From contig NZ_AAWS01000036.1 of the NCBI RefSeq assembly GCF_000169175.1, positions 1-64,000 on the forward strand: a stretch of 64,000 nt of DNA. The letters run 5' to 3'. Below are positions 16,472 through 26,624 of the stretch, piece by piece. A model generated the notes under the pieces. That model did not search any database. It saw only the letters and a program-made list of their open reading frames with translations, and was not told the DNA's origin. Position 1 is the stretch's first letter; every line of letters begins with the position of its first letter. A program made the translations under genes and the position numbers. The stretch comes from Microscilla marina ATCC 23134. Its GTDB lineage: Bacteria; Bacteroidota; Bacteroidia; Cytophagales; Microscillaceae.

Positions 16472-19400
16472 TTATCTGGGGTTTCGTTTTTTGGCAGCCT
16501 GTATCACCGCCGCTGTAATCTTTTTGTGGGCTTGTTGCACCTCAGGCACACCGCTTTCCAAGTCGAGGTAATCGTCTATATCAGACCTTAACTCTTTTAC
16601 TTTAGACTCCTTGTTCCACAGGTTCGGAATGTCTAAATACTCGCCCAATATTTCCAAAATGCGCCGCACCACTGCCGCCAATTGTTGCTTTTGCTCGTCA
16701 GAGAGTTCATCGTTGGTTTGGTGTAGTTCGCCCACATTGATTAAATCATAATAAAACATTCCCTCCTTGCTCAATCCCAGGTCTTGGTTGGCTTGGCGAC
16801 CTTTGCGCATTTCGTTGCGCAAGTTAGACAATTCGCTTGCTATTTCCTCCCATTTGCCCGCATGATTGGTCATGATGTCCTCTATTTTTTTGCTAAAGTC
16901 GGCTTGCAACACCTCATCGTCTTGCAGGTTGTCTTTGATGTGGCGGCGCATGGCGTGTGCCATCTCCGATGCCTTGGCTTTGGGTGTGAGGGCGTTGCGG
17001 TCAAGTTCTTTCGGAAACTCGTCAGACAACAAGCTCACCTGTGCCACCTTGGTGTCTATGCCCAACGACTCTAGGTGTTGGTCTATCATTTTGCGCACCT
17101 TGGCTTTTGCCCAGCCCAAGTCCATTGTAGGGTCTTTGTAACGTTGGCGTATGCGGTTGGCAAGGTAGCCCAGGCGTTTGCCCGGAATGTGGTATTCTTG
17201 AGCTTGGGGTACATTGAACAAAGTATCGAGGCTATGCAAAAAGTCTTTGAGCAATACATCAAACTCCGCCCTAAAAGCAATATTTTCGGCAGCCTCTACG
17301 CAAGCCTCCGTTATGTCTAGCTCTAGGTCTTTGTCTTTGAGCCTTTGGTACACAAAATCTTCAATATCGGGCAAGCCACCTTTTTCTACCAAAAACTGCA
17401 TAAAGCGATCAAAGCGCGATTCTAAAATGGGTATTTCCTTGTTAATGTCACGGAAATAGTCAGTAAACTCCTGCCATTCTTCGCTGTCTATGTCATCATC
17501 GGCATAAATGGCAAGGGCTTCTTTCAGGTTTTTGGTTACCCCAAAATAATCTACCACCAAACCGTGGGTTTTGCCCTTACGGGTACGGTTTACGCGGGCT
17601 ATAGCCTGAAGCAGTTCGTGTTCGCGCAGGTTTTTGTCCAAATACATCACCTGCTCAATGGGTGCGTCGAAGCCCGTGAGCAAGCGGTCGCACACGCACA
17701 AAAAAGCAATGCCCGTGGCGGGTTTGTGATAGTCAAAATCTTTTTTGAAGTTCGCCTCCGCCTTCAGTTTTTTAGCCTTGTTATACGCCTTCTTCACGTA
17801 GCCTTGCTCGTTGTGCGAGCCAATGCTCACCACCGTGCAAGCATCCAAAAACTCCAGCTTTTTTATCAGCTCAAGGTCGGGGTGGGAGCGGGCTTTTTCT
17901 TCGGCAATGCGTTCTTTGATGGCAGCAAGTATTTGAGCTTCGTAGCGTGCTGCGGCTATTACCGACGGAGCCACTACTTGCGCCTTAAACCCATTGGGCA
18001 GCACATCGGCAATATAGTGCGCCACCATATCGCGGGCGTTTTTCTTGATGCGGTCATCGCTCTCTAAATAAGCCGTGATGGTGCCGTACCTGCGCTCAAT
18101 CTCAGCTTTTTCTTTGGGCGTGCGTTGGCTAAACTCGTCCTCAAACTGTTGGTGCAGCTTTGTCGAGTCTACCCTATCTTTGCTGGTTTTGCCTATGTAT
18201 AATATATCGGTAGTAGCCCCATCGCGCACCGCTTCTTTGAGCGTGTATACATCTATAAAACCGCCAAAACGCTGTTGGGTGGTTTGTTTGTGGCGGTTGG
18301 TGAGCAAGGGCGTGCCCGTAAAGCCCAACTTGGTGGCATTCGGAAAAGCCAAAAACAAATTGTTGCCCATGTCGCCGCCTTGGGTGCGGTGCGCCTCGTC
18401 TACCATCATCAATATGCGGTCAGAATCGTTTACCGTAGAAAACTGCTTAAACTGGGGCACATCGTCTGTTTGCTGCATTGCTTTTTGCAACGATTGGGCG
18501 TGCTTTTGCTCTTCTTCCAAAAACTTATGAATCATCACCATCGTGAGGTCAGAGCTATTGCCCGAAAGGGCAGTAGGCAGGTCATGCCTATTGTTTACCT
18601 TGCGCACTTGGTCTTTGGTATACGCCAAAGTCTCCGAGAGTTGACTCTCTAGGTCTACTCTGTCTGTCACCACTACCACCTTAAAATCTTTGAGTGCTAC
18701 CGTATTGCGTAGTTTTCTCACCAAAAAAGCCATCGTGAGCGACTTGCCCGAGCCTTGAGTATGCCAGACCGTGCCCGACCGCTCCATTGGGCTACTTTGT
18801 TGGTGCAACCGCTCCAGTATCTTGCCCACCGCGCGGTATTGTTGGTAGCGGCAAATAATCTTGACCTCTAGCTGTTGGTTGGGCTGAAAAAACAGCGTAT
18901 AGTTTTGCCACACATCTATGAGCACCTCAGGGTTGAGCAAACCACTAATCATCACCTCTTGGTGCACGGCAGGGTCTTTGGTGTGTTGGTTGGGGGTGTA
19001 TTGGGCAATGGGGCGCGTTTTATATTTCTCAGGAAAAATGTCTTTCCAATGGGCATAATGCTCCATTTCGCCGCTAATGGTGCCCACTTTAGCCTCTATG
19101 CCGTGGGTAAGCACGCTAAACAAATTATAATAAAACAAACGCGGCTCACCCTCTATAGTGTGGGCATTATAAACATCGTCCTGGCGTTGGTTGGCATAGC
19201 GCCTGAGCTGGTCGAAGGCATCAGAGAGCGGGTCGGCTACGTCTTGGTCTTTGCACTCTACCACCACCCAGGGCAACCCATTGACAAACAGCACAATGTC
19301 GGGAATGATGCAGCTATTTACTCCGTGGGGCGTGTTTACCCTAAACTGGGGCACGGCATCGAACAAGTTGTTTTGCCAATGGTCGAAATCGACAAATTGT

Positions 19401-19762
19401 ACCAAGGCATTTTTTTGTTGGGTCACCTCGTTTTTAGCCACCGTGTCGCCCTCTTGTACCCGCTCAAAAATCGCCTTGTTGGTTTCGTGCAAAGTAGAGC
19501 TACTCTGCTCTAGTTGGATAAACCCCTGCAAGAGCTCGTCTTTTTGTTTGGCGGTGAGCCAAGGCTTGCCATTGGGTAGGCAGTTGACAAGGTCGAGGCT
19601 TTCTTTGAAACGTTCGGCAAGCACCACTTCGTCAAAGTTGTTGCGCAACGATTCTTTAGCCGATTTTGGGATGCCCTTGCGGGTTTTGGGGCGATGTATT
19701 TGCCAACCCAAACCGCTGAGTTGGTCTAAAAAAGGGCGTTCTACATTTGTGTATTCCGACAT
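16472..19762 (-). CDS. hsdR: Type I restriction enzyme R subunit (HsdR)
   Basis: 1096 residues. The nuclease core of the PD-ExK type is visible as IIPDIVLFVNGLPWVVVECK (Asp155, Glu169, Lys171). The helicase motor follows: Walker A HTQGSGKS at about 334-341, the DEAH box (MMVDEAHRTQ), and a motif-III-like LGFTGTP. C-terminal parts carry the usual HsdR helical region. HsdR translocates unmodified DNA and cuts it at a distance, using specificity from HsdS and methylation status from HsdM. It is the third gene of the minus-strand operon hsdM-hsdS-hsdR, but a 297-bp MITE sits between hsdS and hsdR, 36 bp upstream of this start, and could alter its expression. Confidence 0.97.
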   Translation of the reverse strand: MSEYTNVERPFLDQLSGLGWQIHRPKTRKGIPKSAKESLRNNFDEVVLAERFKESLDLVNCLPNGKPWLTAKQKDELLQGFIQLEQSSSTLHETNKAIFERVQEGDTVAKNEVTQQKNALVQFVDFDHWQNNLFDAVPQFRVNTPHGVNSCIIPDIVLFVNGLPWVVVECKDQDVADPLSDAFDQLRRYANQRQDDVYNAHTIEGEPRLFYYNLFSVLTHGIEAKVGTISGEMEHYAHWKDIFPEKYKTRPIAQYTPNQHTKDPAVHQEVMISGLLNPEVLIDVWQNYTLFFQPNQQLEVKIICRYQQYRAVGKILERLHQQSSPMERSGTVWHTQGSGKSLTMAFLVRKLRNTVALKDFKVVVVTDRVDLESQLSETLAYTKDQVRKVNNRHDLPTALSGNSSDLTMVMIHKFLEEEQKHAQSLQKAMQQTDDVPQFKQFSTVNDSDRILMMVDEAHRTQGGDMGNNLFLAFPNATKLGFTGTPLLTNRHKQTTQQRFGGFIDVYTLKEAVRDGATTDILYIGKTSKDRVDSTKLHQQFEDEFSQRTPKEKAEIERRYGTITAYLESDDRIKKNARDMVAHYIADVLPNGFKAQVVAPSVIAAARYEAQILAAIKERIAEEKARSHPDLELIKKLEFLDACTVVSIGSHNEQGYVKKAYNKAKKLKAEANFKKDFDYHKPATGIAFLCVCDRLLTGFDAPIEQVMYLDKNLREHELLQAIARVNRTRKGKTHGLVVDYFGVTKNLKEALAIYADDDIDSEEWQEFTDYFRDINKEIPILESRFDRFMQFLVEKGGLPDIEDFVYQRLKDKDLELDITEACVEAAENIAFRAEFDVLLKDFLHSLDTLFNVPQAQEYHIPGKRLGYLANRIRQRYKDPTMDLGWAKAKVRKMIDQHLESLGIDTKVAQVSLLSDEFPKELDRNALTPKAKASEMAHAMRRHIKDNLQDDEVLQADFSKKIEDIMTNHAGKWEEIASELSNLRNEMRKGRQANQDLGLSKEGMFYYDLINVGELHQTNDELSDEQKQQLAAVVRRILEILGEYLDIPNLWNKESKVKELRSDIDDYLDLESGVPEVQQAHKKITAAVIQAAKKRNPR

Positions 19763-19797
19763 GATAGTAAGTTTTGGATGTTGGTGTAATATAAATA

Positions 19798-20094
19798 ACT
19801 CAAGTTACGCAGATGCAAAGGCATTAAGTCACCAACCATCTCAAATAACTACCTCCTGTGTTGGTCTTAAGGCTTTAGCCTGACCAACACAATGCTACCA
19901 TCATTGCTTGATTTCTAGGTCTGTTTTGCTTATAAAAAAGACAGACCAAAAGCGTGGTTAATAAGGTAGTAGTGAGGCAAGGGTGGTGGTCTGCTGCGCT
20001 TAAGACCACCACCCTGAGAACTAGTTATTTGAGATGGTTGAACAACTAAAATATTTAAAATAAGTAGTTCTAGTGTTTGCTGCGTAACTTGAGT
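19798..20094. mobile_element. MITE-like element between hsdS and hsdR
   Basis: 297 bp bounded by perfect 15-bp terminal inverted repeats (ACTCAAGTTACGCAG / CTGCGTAACTTGAGT) and flanked by a 5-bp target duplication AAATA. Nested inside is an 18-bp inverted repeat (AACCATCTCAAATAACTA) and three further hairpins: GTTGGTC...GACCAAC, GGTCTGT...ACAGACC and GGGTGGTGGTC...GACCACCACCC. No transposase is encoded. A lone partial terminal repeat (CAAGTTACGCA) recurs near 24900. Confidence 0.8.
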
Positions 20095-20158
20095 AAATAA
20101 TCTAGGCTATTTGAAGTTGGTTAAAATACCAAGAAACTCATTGCATGCTACTTATTCC

Positions 20159-20205
20159 ACACCAGTCAGGTTTTTTTAGCGTTGTCACACAAACCCGACT
20201 GGTGT
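20159..20205. other. Hairpin with a conserved loop, 3' of hsdS
   Basis: A 15-bp stem with one mismatch (ACACCAGTCAGGTTT / AAACCCGACTGGTGT) encloses the loop TTTTAGCGTTGTCACAC. The same loop in the same orientation occurs in a different stem at 43709. The hsdS gene ends at 20229 on the opposite strand, so it may also act as a terminator. Confidence 0.6.
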
Positions 20206-20228
20206 TTGCCTGTATTGTAGGCTTGTTT

Positions 20229-21539
20229 TTATGCCCCTTTCGGGGAAACCATTGCCTCGGCTGCCTCTACCGATACCTTGCCCGTGAGCAAGTCTTGCAT
20301 AAGGGCTTGTTTGAGGGTTTTTAGTTTTTGAAATGATTTTTGTTCAGACTCAATTTGCTTCTCCAAATTATTCAATTTTTCTACAATGTTATTTTGCTCT
20401 TGAATACTTGGGGGTTGAGCAATTTTAAACTCTCTAATTTCCTCTAGGTGTAGGTTAGTTACCGTACCTTGTTTAGCTTGTCTTATTATTTGATTTTTTA
20501 TAAGTTCTGATTTTAAAAAGTATAGTAAATATTCTACATTAATTAGTCTATGGTTTGGTTTAATTAAAGCAAGGCTAACAAAAATAGAAAATTCCCAATC
20601 CCAGTCAACTACCTTAGGAATCCCAATTGTACCATTCTTAGATAATAGTAAGTCTCCTTTTTCAGGATTACATCGTTTAGTTAGTATTTGATGTTCTTCT
20701 AGTGAGACAAACTTTAGTTTATCAAAATTAATATCCTTTGTTTGAACATCTGTTACTCTTAAAAAAGGTATTCCACTTTCAGTATATTTAGGGGTATGAT
20801 GAGTCCCATCTATTATTTTCAAAGTTAAGTCTTCTAACCGTACAAAACTATAGTCCTTTGGAATCCAGCCCAACTCCGTTTTTTGATACAATTCGGGGGC
20901 TACTTGGCGAGGCGGGCGCAACTTGCCCGTGCTTACATCAATGCCTCGGCTAAACAAATCTTGCATCAGCCCCTCTTTGAGCGTTTGGTATTTCTCAATG
21001 GCGCGTTGGGTGCCATCAATCACCCGATCTACTGTGCTCAATATTTGGGCGATTTTGCGTTGATAAGTTAATGGAGGATACTGTACTACTAAGTTTAATA
21101 TGCGGTATAAAGCAAGTTTAGGTACACCTCCTCCAATACCTATTTCTTTGTTAATTTGTGATTTGGTTTCTTCAGAACTTAGGTAGTATTGCAGATAATT
21201 TTTGTCAATAATGCTTTTGTCTATGTTTGTGATTTTAGCCGCATTCTCTGTTAGTAAGGCATTATGAAGTAATTCAGGTATGTTTCCTACGGAGCCAATA
21301 GTTCCTGCAATAGTAATGTATAAGTCATCTGCTGATATTCTATAGTTACGAATAACTTTTTCTATTTCTTCATCTACATATTGTAAATTAGAAGTGTCAA
21401 TGCTTCCATTTACCATATCTGTTACTCTTAGATATGGGTGTTTGGTAGGAGTTAGCGAAAATTCTTTTCCCGCAGGTAATCTTTTACCTCCTTTTACTTC
21501 TGCAAAGTCTTGTATTTTTTTTTCTTCCCAATTACTCAT
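20229..21539 (-). CDS. hsdS: Type I restriction-modification specificity subunit (HsdS)
   Basis: 436 residues with two target-recognition domains. TRD1 starts with [21 protein letters not shown]2 with [17 protein letters not shown]. Each is followed by the coiled-coil linker helices ([17 protein letters not shown] and [21 protein letters not shown]). The subunit holds two HsdM copies and reads the bipartite DNA site; the two TRDs differ, so the target should be asymmetric. The start overlaps hsdM by 8 bp, a normal arrangement. The A+T content of the TRDs is clearly higher than that of hsdM and hsdR, consistent with TRD exchange. Confidence 0.96.
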   Translation of the reverse strand: MSNWEEKKIQDFAEVKGGKRLPAGKEFSLTPTKHPYLRVTDMVNGSIDTSNLQYVDEEIEKVIRNYRISADDLYITIAGTIGSVGNIPELLHNALLTENAAKITNIDKSIIDKNYLQYYLSSEETKSQINKEIGIGGGVPKLALYRILNLVVQYPPLTYQRKIAQILSTVDRVIDGTQRAIEKYQTLKEGLMQDLFSRGIDVSTGKLRPPRQVAPELYQKTELGWIPKDYSFVRLEDLTLKIIDGTHHTPKYTESGIPFLRVTDVQTKDINFDKLKFVSLEEHQILTKRCNPEKGDLLLSKNGTIGIPKVVDWDWEFSIFVSLALIKPNHRLINVEYLLYFLKSELIKNQIIRQAKQGTVTNLHLEEIREFKIAQPPSIQEQNNIVEKLNNLEKQIESEQKSFQKLKTLKQALMQDLLTGKVSVEAAEAMVSPKGA

Positions 21540-24297
21540 ACCCCAATTCCATTAAATACCCATTCAACAATTCATTGGCTTGCTCTCTTTCGCGTAAAAT
21601 CTCCTGCAAAGTAGTATTATACTTGTCCCAAAGGCGTTCGAGAGCGGTTGCCAAACCTCGCTGGTAGCGTTGCACATAATCCATAATAATGTGGTGCAAA
21701 CTGCGTTGCCAACGCGCCAAAATAAGGGCTTGTGCCTCGGCTTGGCTTATCTTTTCGCGGGCTTTGTCTACCAAGTCCTCCTTGCGTTTGCGTATTTCGC
21801 CTATCACTTTTTTGCATTCTTTCAGCTCAGTTTCTAGGTCGAGGTGGGGTTGTAGCTCGGCTTGCAAGGCGTCGCGGTCGGTTGCTACATCGGCTCGCTC
21901 GGCGTGCAAATTGTTCCATTCGGCTATCAATTTTGCGAGTGCCTCGTTCAAGCCCTCTTCCATTGCTTTGAGCTGGGCAAGTTGGGCTTGGTTGGCGTCG
22001 CTTTGTTGTTGGTGTTCGGCTATTTGTTTTTCCAAATCTGCCTTTTTGCCAGTTTCGGCAGTTTTGAGTTGCTTTCGCAAATCTGCTAAAGCTTTTTTGC
22101 GCGTTGCGTTGTCGGCTTTCAAGGCTTTTTCGGGCACGGCGGCGTTTTTCTTGTAGCGCGCGTGCACATTTCTGAGCAATTTATCATATTTTCCTATTTT
22201 GCCGTTCAGCCCCTTGAGCCTCTCCTTCATCCTTTTGAGCTCGTCTTTGGGGTACACCCATACCTCTTCTAACCCCGTGCGCTCGTCTTCTTTTTCTTGG
22301 TATTCTTCGGGGCTCAAAGCGTTTACCTCGGCAAACAACGCCTCTATTTCGTCGCGGCGTGCCTCGTTTTGGGCAAGCTCGCGCAACACCTCAGGAAACT
22401 GCGATTGCAATATCTCGTCGTCAGGAATCAGTTCGGCGTTCCAATTACTCGCCGCCACCGACTTCAAATCGGTTTCTATAGCGTCCCAATAAGTAGCAAA
22501 AGCACCTCGGCTTTTGTACAAATCCAACACCCCCAAACGGCTAAAATCTTGGGCTATAGTTTCCGAAAAAGTTTGCAACAACTCATACACATTTTTGCGC
22601 TCAGGCAAGGCTTGTAGCTGGGGCAAGTGCTGTTGCCACCATTGGGCGATGCTGTCTTCGTATTGTTGGTGCTTTTGGGCTATTTCGGGGCTTTGCTCCA
22701 GCGCTGCCTTCAGCGTGGCTTTGTCGGCTATGCTGTCGGCAAACTGCATATAACCAGCTTGTGAGGGGTAAGGCACCAGCACGCGTTCGCGCAGCCCAGG
22801 GTAGTTTTGCCAATAAGCCTCTAGTGCGGCTACCTCGGCGGCAGGAATGCCCCCGTGCAAATGCGCCCGCACGTCTTGAGGTTCGGCAGGGGGCGAGTTG
22901 TCTACATAGCGGCGAATGTTAAAATTATAATCTTCGCGCAAAAAATCGTTGTAGCTCATCAAGCGTGAATATTGGGGCAGCTCTTGGCGCTGATGATACA
23001 CATAAGTAATCTTGCTGATGTCTTCGGGGCGCAGCTTGTTTTGGTTTTTCTCTTCCTTGTACTCGCGGTCGGCATTGATAAACAACACCTTGCGGCGTTT
23101 GTCAGCCCCTTTTTTATTGATAATAATCAAAGAGGCAGGTATGCCTGTGCCGTAAAACAACGAAGCAGGCAAGCCAATCACCGCATCGAGGTAGCCTCGC
23201 TCAAGCAGCCAATGGCGCATGTCTTTTTCGGTGCTCCCTCTAAACAACACCCCGTGCGGCATCACCACGCCCATTCTGCCGTTGTCTTTGAGCACCCGCA
23301 CCATGTGTTGCACAAACATAAAATCAGCCTTGCTTTTTTCGGGCATCCAGTGCCTAAAGCGGTCTTTGAAACCTATGATGTTATCTTGCTTATAATCTGC
23401 CGAAAAAGGCGGGTTTGCCATCACTACATCAAAGCGCTGAAGCTCGCCATCTACTACATGCAGCGGGTTGTTAATCGTGTCGCCTTGCTCAATTTTAGCG
23501 TCATAAATGTCGTGAAAGAGCATGTTCATTTTGCACAGCGCCCAAGTGGTGCCGCTGAGCTCTTGCCCATAAAAACTCAACTTAGACGCGTTGTTGTAGC
23601 GTGCCTCTACGTAGTTTTTGCATTGAATGAGCATCCCACCCGAGCCACAAGTAGGGTCGTATACCTCGGCGTTGGGGGCGGGCTCTAGCAATTGCACCAT
23701 CAGCTTTACTACCTCGGCAGGGGTATAAAACTCGCCCCCCTTTTTGCCCGCACTATCGGCAAAAAACTTGATCAAATATTCGTAAGCCGCCCCCAATATA
23801 TCAGGAAACTCAAAGTTTTCGTCGCGCAAGTCTACCGTGTCGAAATGCTGAATAAAATTAATCAGCTTGGTATCGTCGAGCGTTTTTTTGTTTTTGCCAA
23901 TGGTGCGGTTAAAATCAATGCTCTTTAGCACCCCCGACAGCTTATCTAGGTTGGCGTCTTCTATAGCCGCCAAAGCCTTGTTGAGCGCATCGCCCACGTG
24001 TTTTTTAAGGTGTTGAATCCCGTCTTTGCCCTTCCAGCGGGCGTTTTCGGGGATGTAATAATCATAGGCATTGGCTTTGTTGAGCGCACGGGCGACCACC
24101 TCGGCAGCCAGCCCTTTTTTTTCTAGTGCTTTGCGTCGTTTCTCTTGGTCTTGCTCAAACTTATCGTTGAGGCGTTTTAAAAACAAAATGCCAAAAATGT
24201 ATTCCTTGTACTCTGAGGCATCCATGTTGCCTCGTAAAATATCACAGGCTTGAAACAAAAAGTTTTCGAGCCATGCCAAAGTAATTTTCTTTTTCAA
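21532..24297 (-). CDS. hsdM: Type I restriction-modification DNA methyltransferase subunit (HsdM), extended
   Basis: 921 residues. HsdM N-domain at about 1-160, then the adenine-N6 methyltransferase core with [10 protein letters not shown], motif [10 protein letters not shown] at about 214-222 and motif IV NPPF (about 294-297), so it should be active with S-adenosylmethionine. At 921 residues it is far longer than the usual 500-550: after about residue 490 there is an added region that includes a long Lys/Glu/Gln-rich coiled-coil stretch (about 640-830). It may brace the HsdS/HsdR contact. First gene of the operon; its stop overlaps hsdS. Confidence 0.95.
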   Translation of the reverse strand: MKKKITLAWLENFLFQACDILRGNMDASEYKEYIFGILFLKRLNDKFEQDQEKRRKALEKKGLAAEVVARALNKANAYDYYIPENARWKGKDGIQHLKKHVGDALNKALAAIEDANLDKLSGVLKSIDFNRTIGKNKKTLDDTKLINFIQHFDTVDLRDENFEFPDILGAAYEYLIKFFADSAGKKGGEFYTPAEVVKLMVQLLEPAPNAEVYDPTCGSGGMLIQCKNYVEARYNNASKLSFYGQELSGTTWALCKMNMLFHDIYDAKIEQGDTINNPLHVVDGELQRFDVVMANPPFSADYKQDNIIGFKDRFRHWMPEKSKADFMFVQHMVRVLKDNGRMGVVMPHGVLFRGSTEKDMRHWLLERGYLDAVIGLPASLFYGTGIPASLIIINKKGADKRRKVLFINADREYKEEKNQNKLRPEDISKITYVYHQRQELPQYSRLMSYNDFLREDYNFNIRRYVDNSPPAEPQDVRAHLHGGIPAAEVAALEAYWQNYPGLRERVLVPYPSQAGYMQFADSIADKATLKAALEQSPEIAQKHQQYEDSIAQWWQQHLPQLQALPERKNVYELLQTFSETIAQDFSRLGVLDLYKSRGAFATYWDAIETDLKSVAASNWNAELIPDDEILQSQFPEVLRELAQNEARRDEIEALFAEVNALSPEEYQEKEDERTGLEEVWVYPKDELKRMKERLKGLNGKIGKYDKLLRNVHARYKKNAAVPEKALKADNATRKKALADLRKQLKTAETGKKADLEKQIAEHQQQSDANQAQLAQLKAMEEGLNEALAKLIAEWNNLHAERADVATDRDALQAELQPHLDLETELKECKKVIGEIRKRKEDLVDKAREKISQAEAQALILARWQRSLHHIIMDYVQRYQRGLATALERLWDKYNTTLQEILREREQANELLNGYLMELGYE

Positions 24298-24403
24298 TAT
24301 CTATTAGTTTTTTAGTCAATAGTCGGGAGTCGGTAGCTTCTTATTTAGTCGATAGTTTCTCAGAATTGATAATTACCAATTAGGAGTGTGTGAAGCTTCG
24401 AAA

Positions 24404-24513
24404 ATCCTTGATATACAAGTGTTTACGTGTAAATTAAGGGCAAATTTGTAGGGGCTACCCCTTGCTGTAATGCAATGGAAGTTCTCGATTTATCGGAATG
24501 GTCGCCCTAGCGA
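24404..24513. repeat. Dispersed repeat, copy 1
   Basis: TTGATATACAAGTGTTTA...GTAGGGGCTACCCCTTG...GGTCGCCCTAGC, with further copies at 34003 and 49356. The central GGGGCTACCCC can fold as a hairpin. Confidence 0.65.
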
Positions 24514-24639
24514 AAAACAGACAACTTAATGAAGCAGCCGCTTCGCGAACCATAAAGCCATAAAACAATAAAACCATACATTCATACATCCAAGCGTAAA
24601 TATACAAAAGCTATATTGCGAACAGCGACCCTTGAGTGC

Positions 24640-24674
24640 TTTTTTGCAAAGGCTTGGTGTTTTCTGTATCTTTG
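24640..24674 (+). promoter_or_regulatory. Bacteroidota-type promoter for the ncRNA
   Basis: TTTTTTG at 24640-24646, a 20-bp spacer and TATCTTTG at 24667-24674. This fits the Bacteroidetes consensus TTTG/TTG-N19-21-TAnnTTTG very well, and transcription is predicted to start near 24681. Confidence 0.75.
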
Positions 24675-24681
24675 TATATAA

Positions 24682-24836
24682 TAAAAAAAAGGAATCTCAG
24701 GCAAGGCGACAAACCTCTCCTGTAGTTTTACTCATCCTCAAAGCACACTCGCCAAAGTTACTGCTTTGGGTTTTCAAACTGTCAGATTCCCTTATCAACT
24801 TAATGAAGAGCAGGTGTATACACACTTGCTTTTTTT
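24682..24836 (+). ncRNA. Candidate free-standing structured RNA, about 155 nt
   Basis: It lies between a consensus promoter and an intrinsic terminator, with no real coding frame. GGAATCT-CAG (691-700 of its kilobase) pairs with CTG-TC-AGATTCC (779-790) to form a closing stem. Inside are GGCGA/TCGCC and a CCAAAG/CTTTGG hairpin (which compete). The architecture of one long closing stem around an internal region followed by a terminator resembles 6S RNA, but I cannot show that it belongs to that family. The genes on both sides are on the opposite strand, so it is not a leader of any of them. Confidence 0.6.
24809..24836 (+). terminator. Intrinsic terminator of the ncRNA
   Basis: GCAGGTGT-ATAC-ACACTTGC (one G-T pair), then TTTTTTT. 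Confidence 0.85.
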
Positions 24837-25046
24837 GTGTTCAATGTTTTGTCAGCGTTCTGTGTTATTTTTATTGTCAATCAATTATTTTCTAAGTCAA
24901 GTTACGCAAATTTGATTTATTGTTTGAATAACTAGGAGTTGAGCAACGCTTCGCGCAACCATAAAACCATAAAGCCATCTAACAATTAAAGTAAGTAGTG
25001 TTGGATCACAATGTGTAACATCAGTTGCTAAGTCAATCACTTGTCA

Positions 25047-26462
25047 CTAAAAGCTTGACTCTGCAAAAACGTCTACCCAAGCCTCCAAGAGTGAGCTTTG
25101 GTGTTGGCTGAGCCCACCCGCGTTCAATAGCGCCTCGGCATCTGCCAAAAACCGTTCTATCGACCTCTTTCTGCCGCCTTTGTAGTCTTTCAAAGTGGCT
25201 AAGTCGCTCACTGGAGCCACACTGTCAGCAATAAACCTTTGCCAATCGGTAGTCATACCCAACGCCCCCATGTCGTGCACAAAGTTGCGGTACAAAATGC
25301 GTTGGCCAATAGCTGCCGTCCGTTGAGTAGGCGCCGTGTTTACCACCTGCATTTTTTCCTGGGCATTGGGCGCCTCGTGAAACTCAGCAAAAAAACGTTT
25401 TTCGTTTGTTGCCCAAAAACCTCCTTGGTACAACTGAGCGTCCAGGTCTACATTGTTGCGGTGGGCAAAACTTTTTCCTGCCACATATTCGCCCAATTGC
25501 TGCATCAAGTTTGGGTTATTAGCCACAAAAGCTGCATTGCGTTTGATAAGTGCCCCACGTGCCGCATCAAACACAGCAGGATCGCGGTGTTTCCAGTTCA
25601 GCAATAGCTTTTCGTCGGTCAACTTTTTCTTTTGCACCCAAAAACGGCTTTCGAGGTTTTTGGTGTTCAAAGTGCTCAAGTCGGGATCATCGAGCGGTAC
25701 ATAATGCACATCTTTTCCTACCTGCCCCAACACGTGCACAGGCTGTTGAAAACCAGCGTCAGCGCCTAGTTGTGCGTCTACCAAGAGCGCCCCATTTACC
25801 CCTTCTATTTGTCCTTGGGCAGCTTTTACTCTGTTTTGATCTTCTTTTTTGTCAAAAAAGCCCAAAGCCTGTTCCCAGAGCATAGGGTTGGCATTGTGCA
25901 GTAGTTTTGCCAGCTCCATGATGGTTTGGGCATTGGTAGCACCTTTGCCTACAGTCAAGCCATTTGCCTGCGCTATATCATCCAGTTCAAGGCTCACCTT
26001 GCCCGCCGCATTCTTCGAAAACACCAATGCATTGGGTGCTTGGAGGTAATACAACGTCACTATAGTCCGCAAGTCTACACGTCGGCAACTCCGTTGCCAT
26101 TGGTGGGTATAGGGGGTTAAGCCATTGCGGTAAAACCCAAAGCGCACCAAGAGGTCGTCGTTGTTCAGGTTGCCATAGCCTACATTATAGCTATGGGGCG
26201 TATTGAACAACTCGTGTATGTGGCGCATTGCCTCATACTCGGTACTGCCCTTAGCTAAGTCTGAAGGGAGCCAATTGTTGGCAATGAGCGCCTCTGGGCT
26301 AGGCACCACATCGGGGCGTTTTTTTATCTCTATATGATGCGTTTCCAATAGGTTGAACGCGTGGTCGGTAACATACGTGTCCGCTCGTAGTATTTGGTCA
26401 AAAACGGGGTTGTCGCCCGATGACCTGGTGTCGTAAAACACCAAATTTTTGTTTTTTATCAT
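25047..26462 (-). CDS. Exonuclease I (SbcB)-like protein with a degenerate active site
   Basis: About 471 residues from ATG at 26462 (MIKNKNLVFYD); a longer frame opens 16 codons earlier. It aligns with E. coli exonuclease I along its length: FYD at residues 9-11, GYGNLNNDD at 95-103, a WxxxxxRxDL block near 122-131, and the C-terminal NVDLDAQLYQGGF block near residue 350. In active ExoI, D15, E17, D108, H181 and D186 bind the metals. Here D11 and D102/D103 remain, but E17 is Arg (FYDTRSS), and the H..D helix (AHDAMAD in E. coli) is ATNAQT or similar, without His or Asp. It is therefore predicted to bind but not digest single-stranded DNA. Last gene of the operon single-TRD HsdS, HsdM-like, this. 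Confidence 0.82.
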   Translation of the reverse strand: MIKNKNLVFYDTRSSGDNPVFDQILRADTYVTDHAFNLLETHHIEIKKRPDVVPSPEALIANNWLPSDLAKGSTEYEAMRHIHELFNTPHSYNVGYGNLNNDDLLVRFGFYRNGLTPYTHQWQRSCRRVDLRTIVTLYYLQAPNALVFSKNAAGKVSLELDDIAQANGLTVGKGATNAQTIMELAKLLHNANPMLWEQALGFFDKKEDQNRVKAAQGQIEGVNGALLVDAQLGADAGFQQPVHVLGQVGKDVHYVPLDDPDLSTLNTKNLESRFWVQKKKLTDEKLLLNWKHRDPAVFDAARGALIKRNAAFVANNPNLMQQLGEYVAGKSFAHRNNVDLDAQLYQGGFWATNEKRFFAEFHEAPNAQEKMQVVNTAPTQRTAAIGQRILYRNFVHDMGALGMTTDWQRFIADSVAPVSDLATLKDYKGGRKRSIERFLADAEALLNAGGLSQHQSSLLEAWVDVFAESSF

Positions 26463-26624
26463 TATAAATGGATTAAAATTAAGTAACAAGACAAAGTTAT
26501 TGGTAAACAATAGTACGTTTTTAACTGATTTACTATCAGCGATTTAATCGCACAAATTCTTAACACCAATCGCTTGCTACAGCTTTAGTTTACTTGTAGC
26601 TGATGGCTCAAGGCTTGTAGCTAC

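Noticed and set aside
24632-24895. 87-codon frame on the + strand over the ncRNA
   Set aside because: Cys/Phe-rich, no homology, starts inside the promoter and runs through the terminator.
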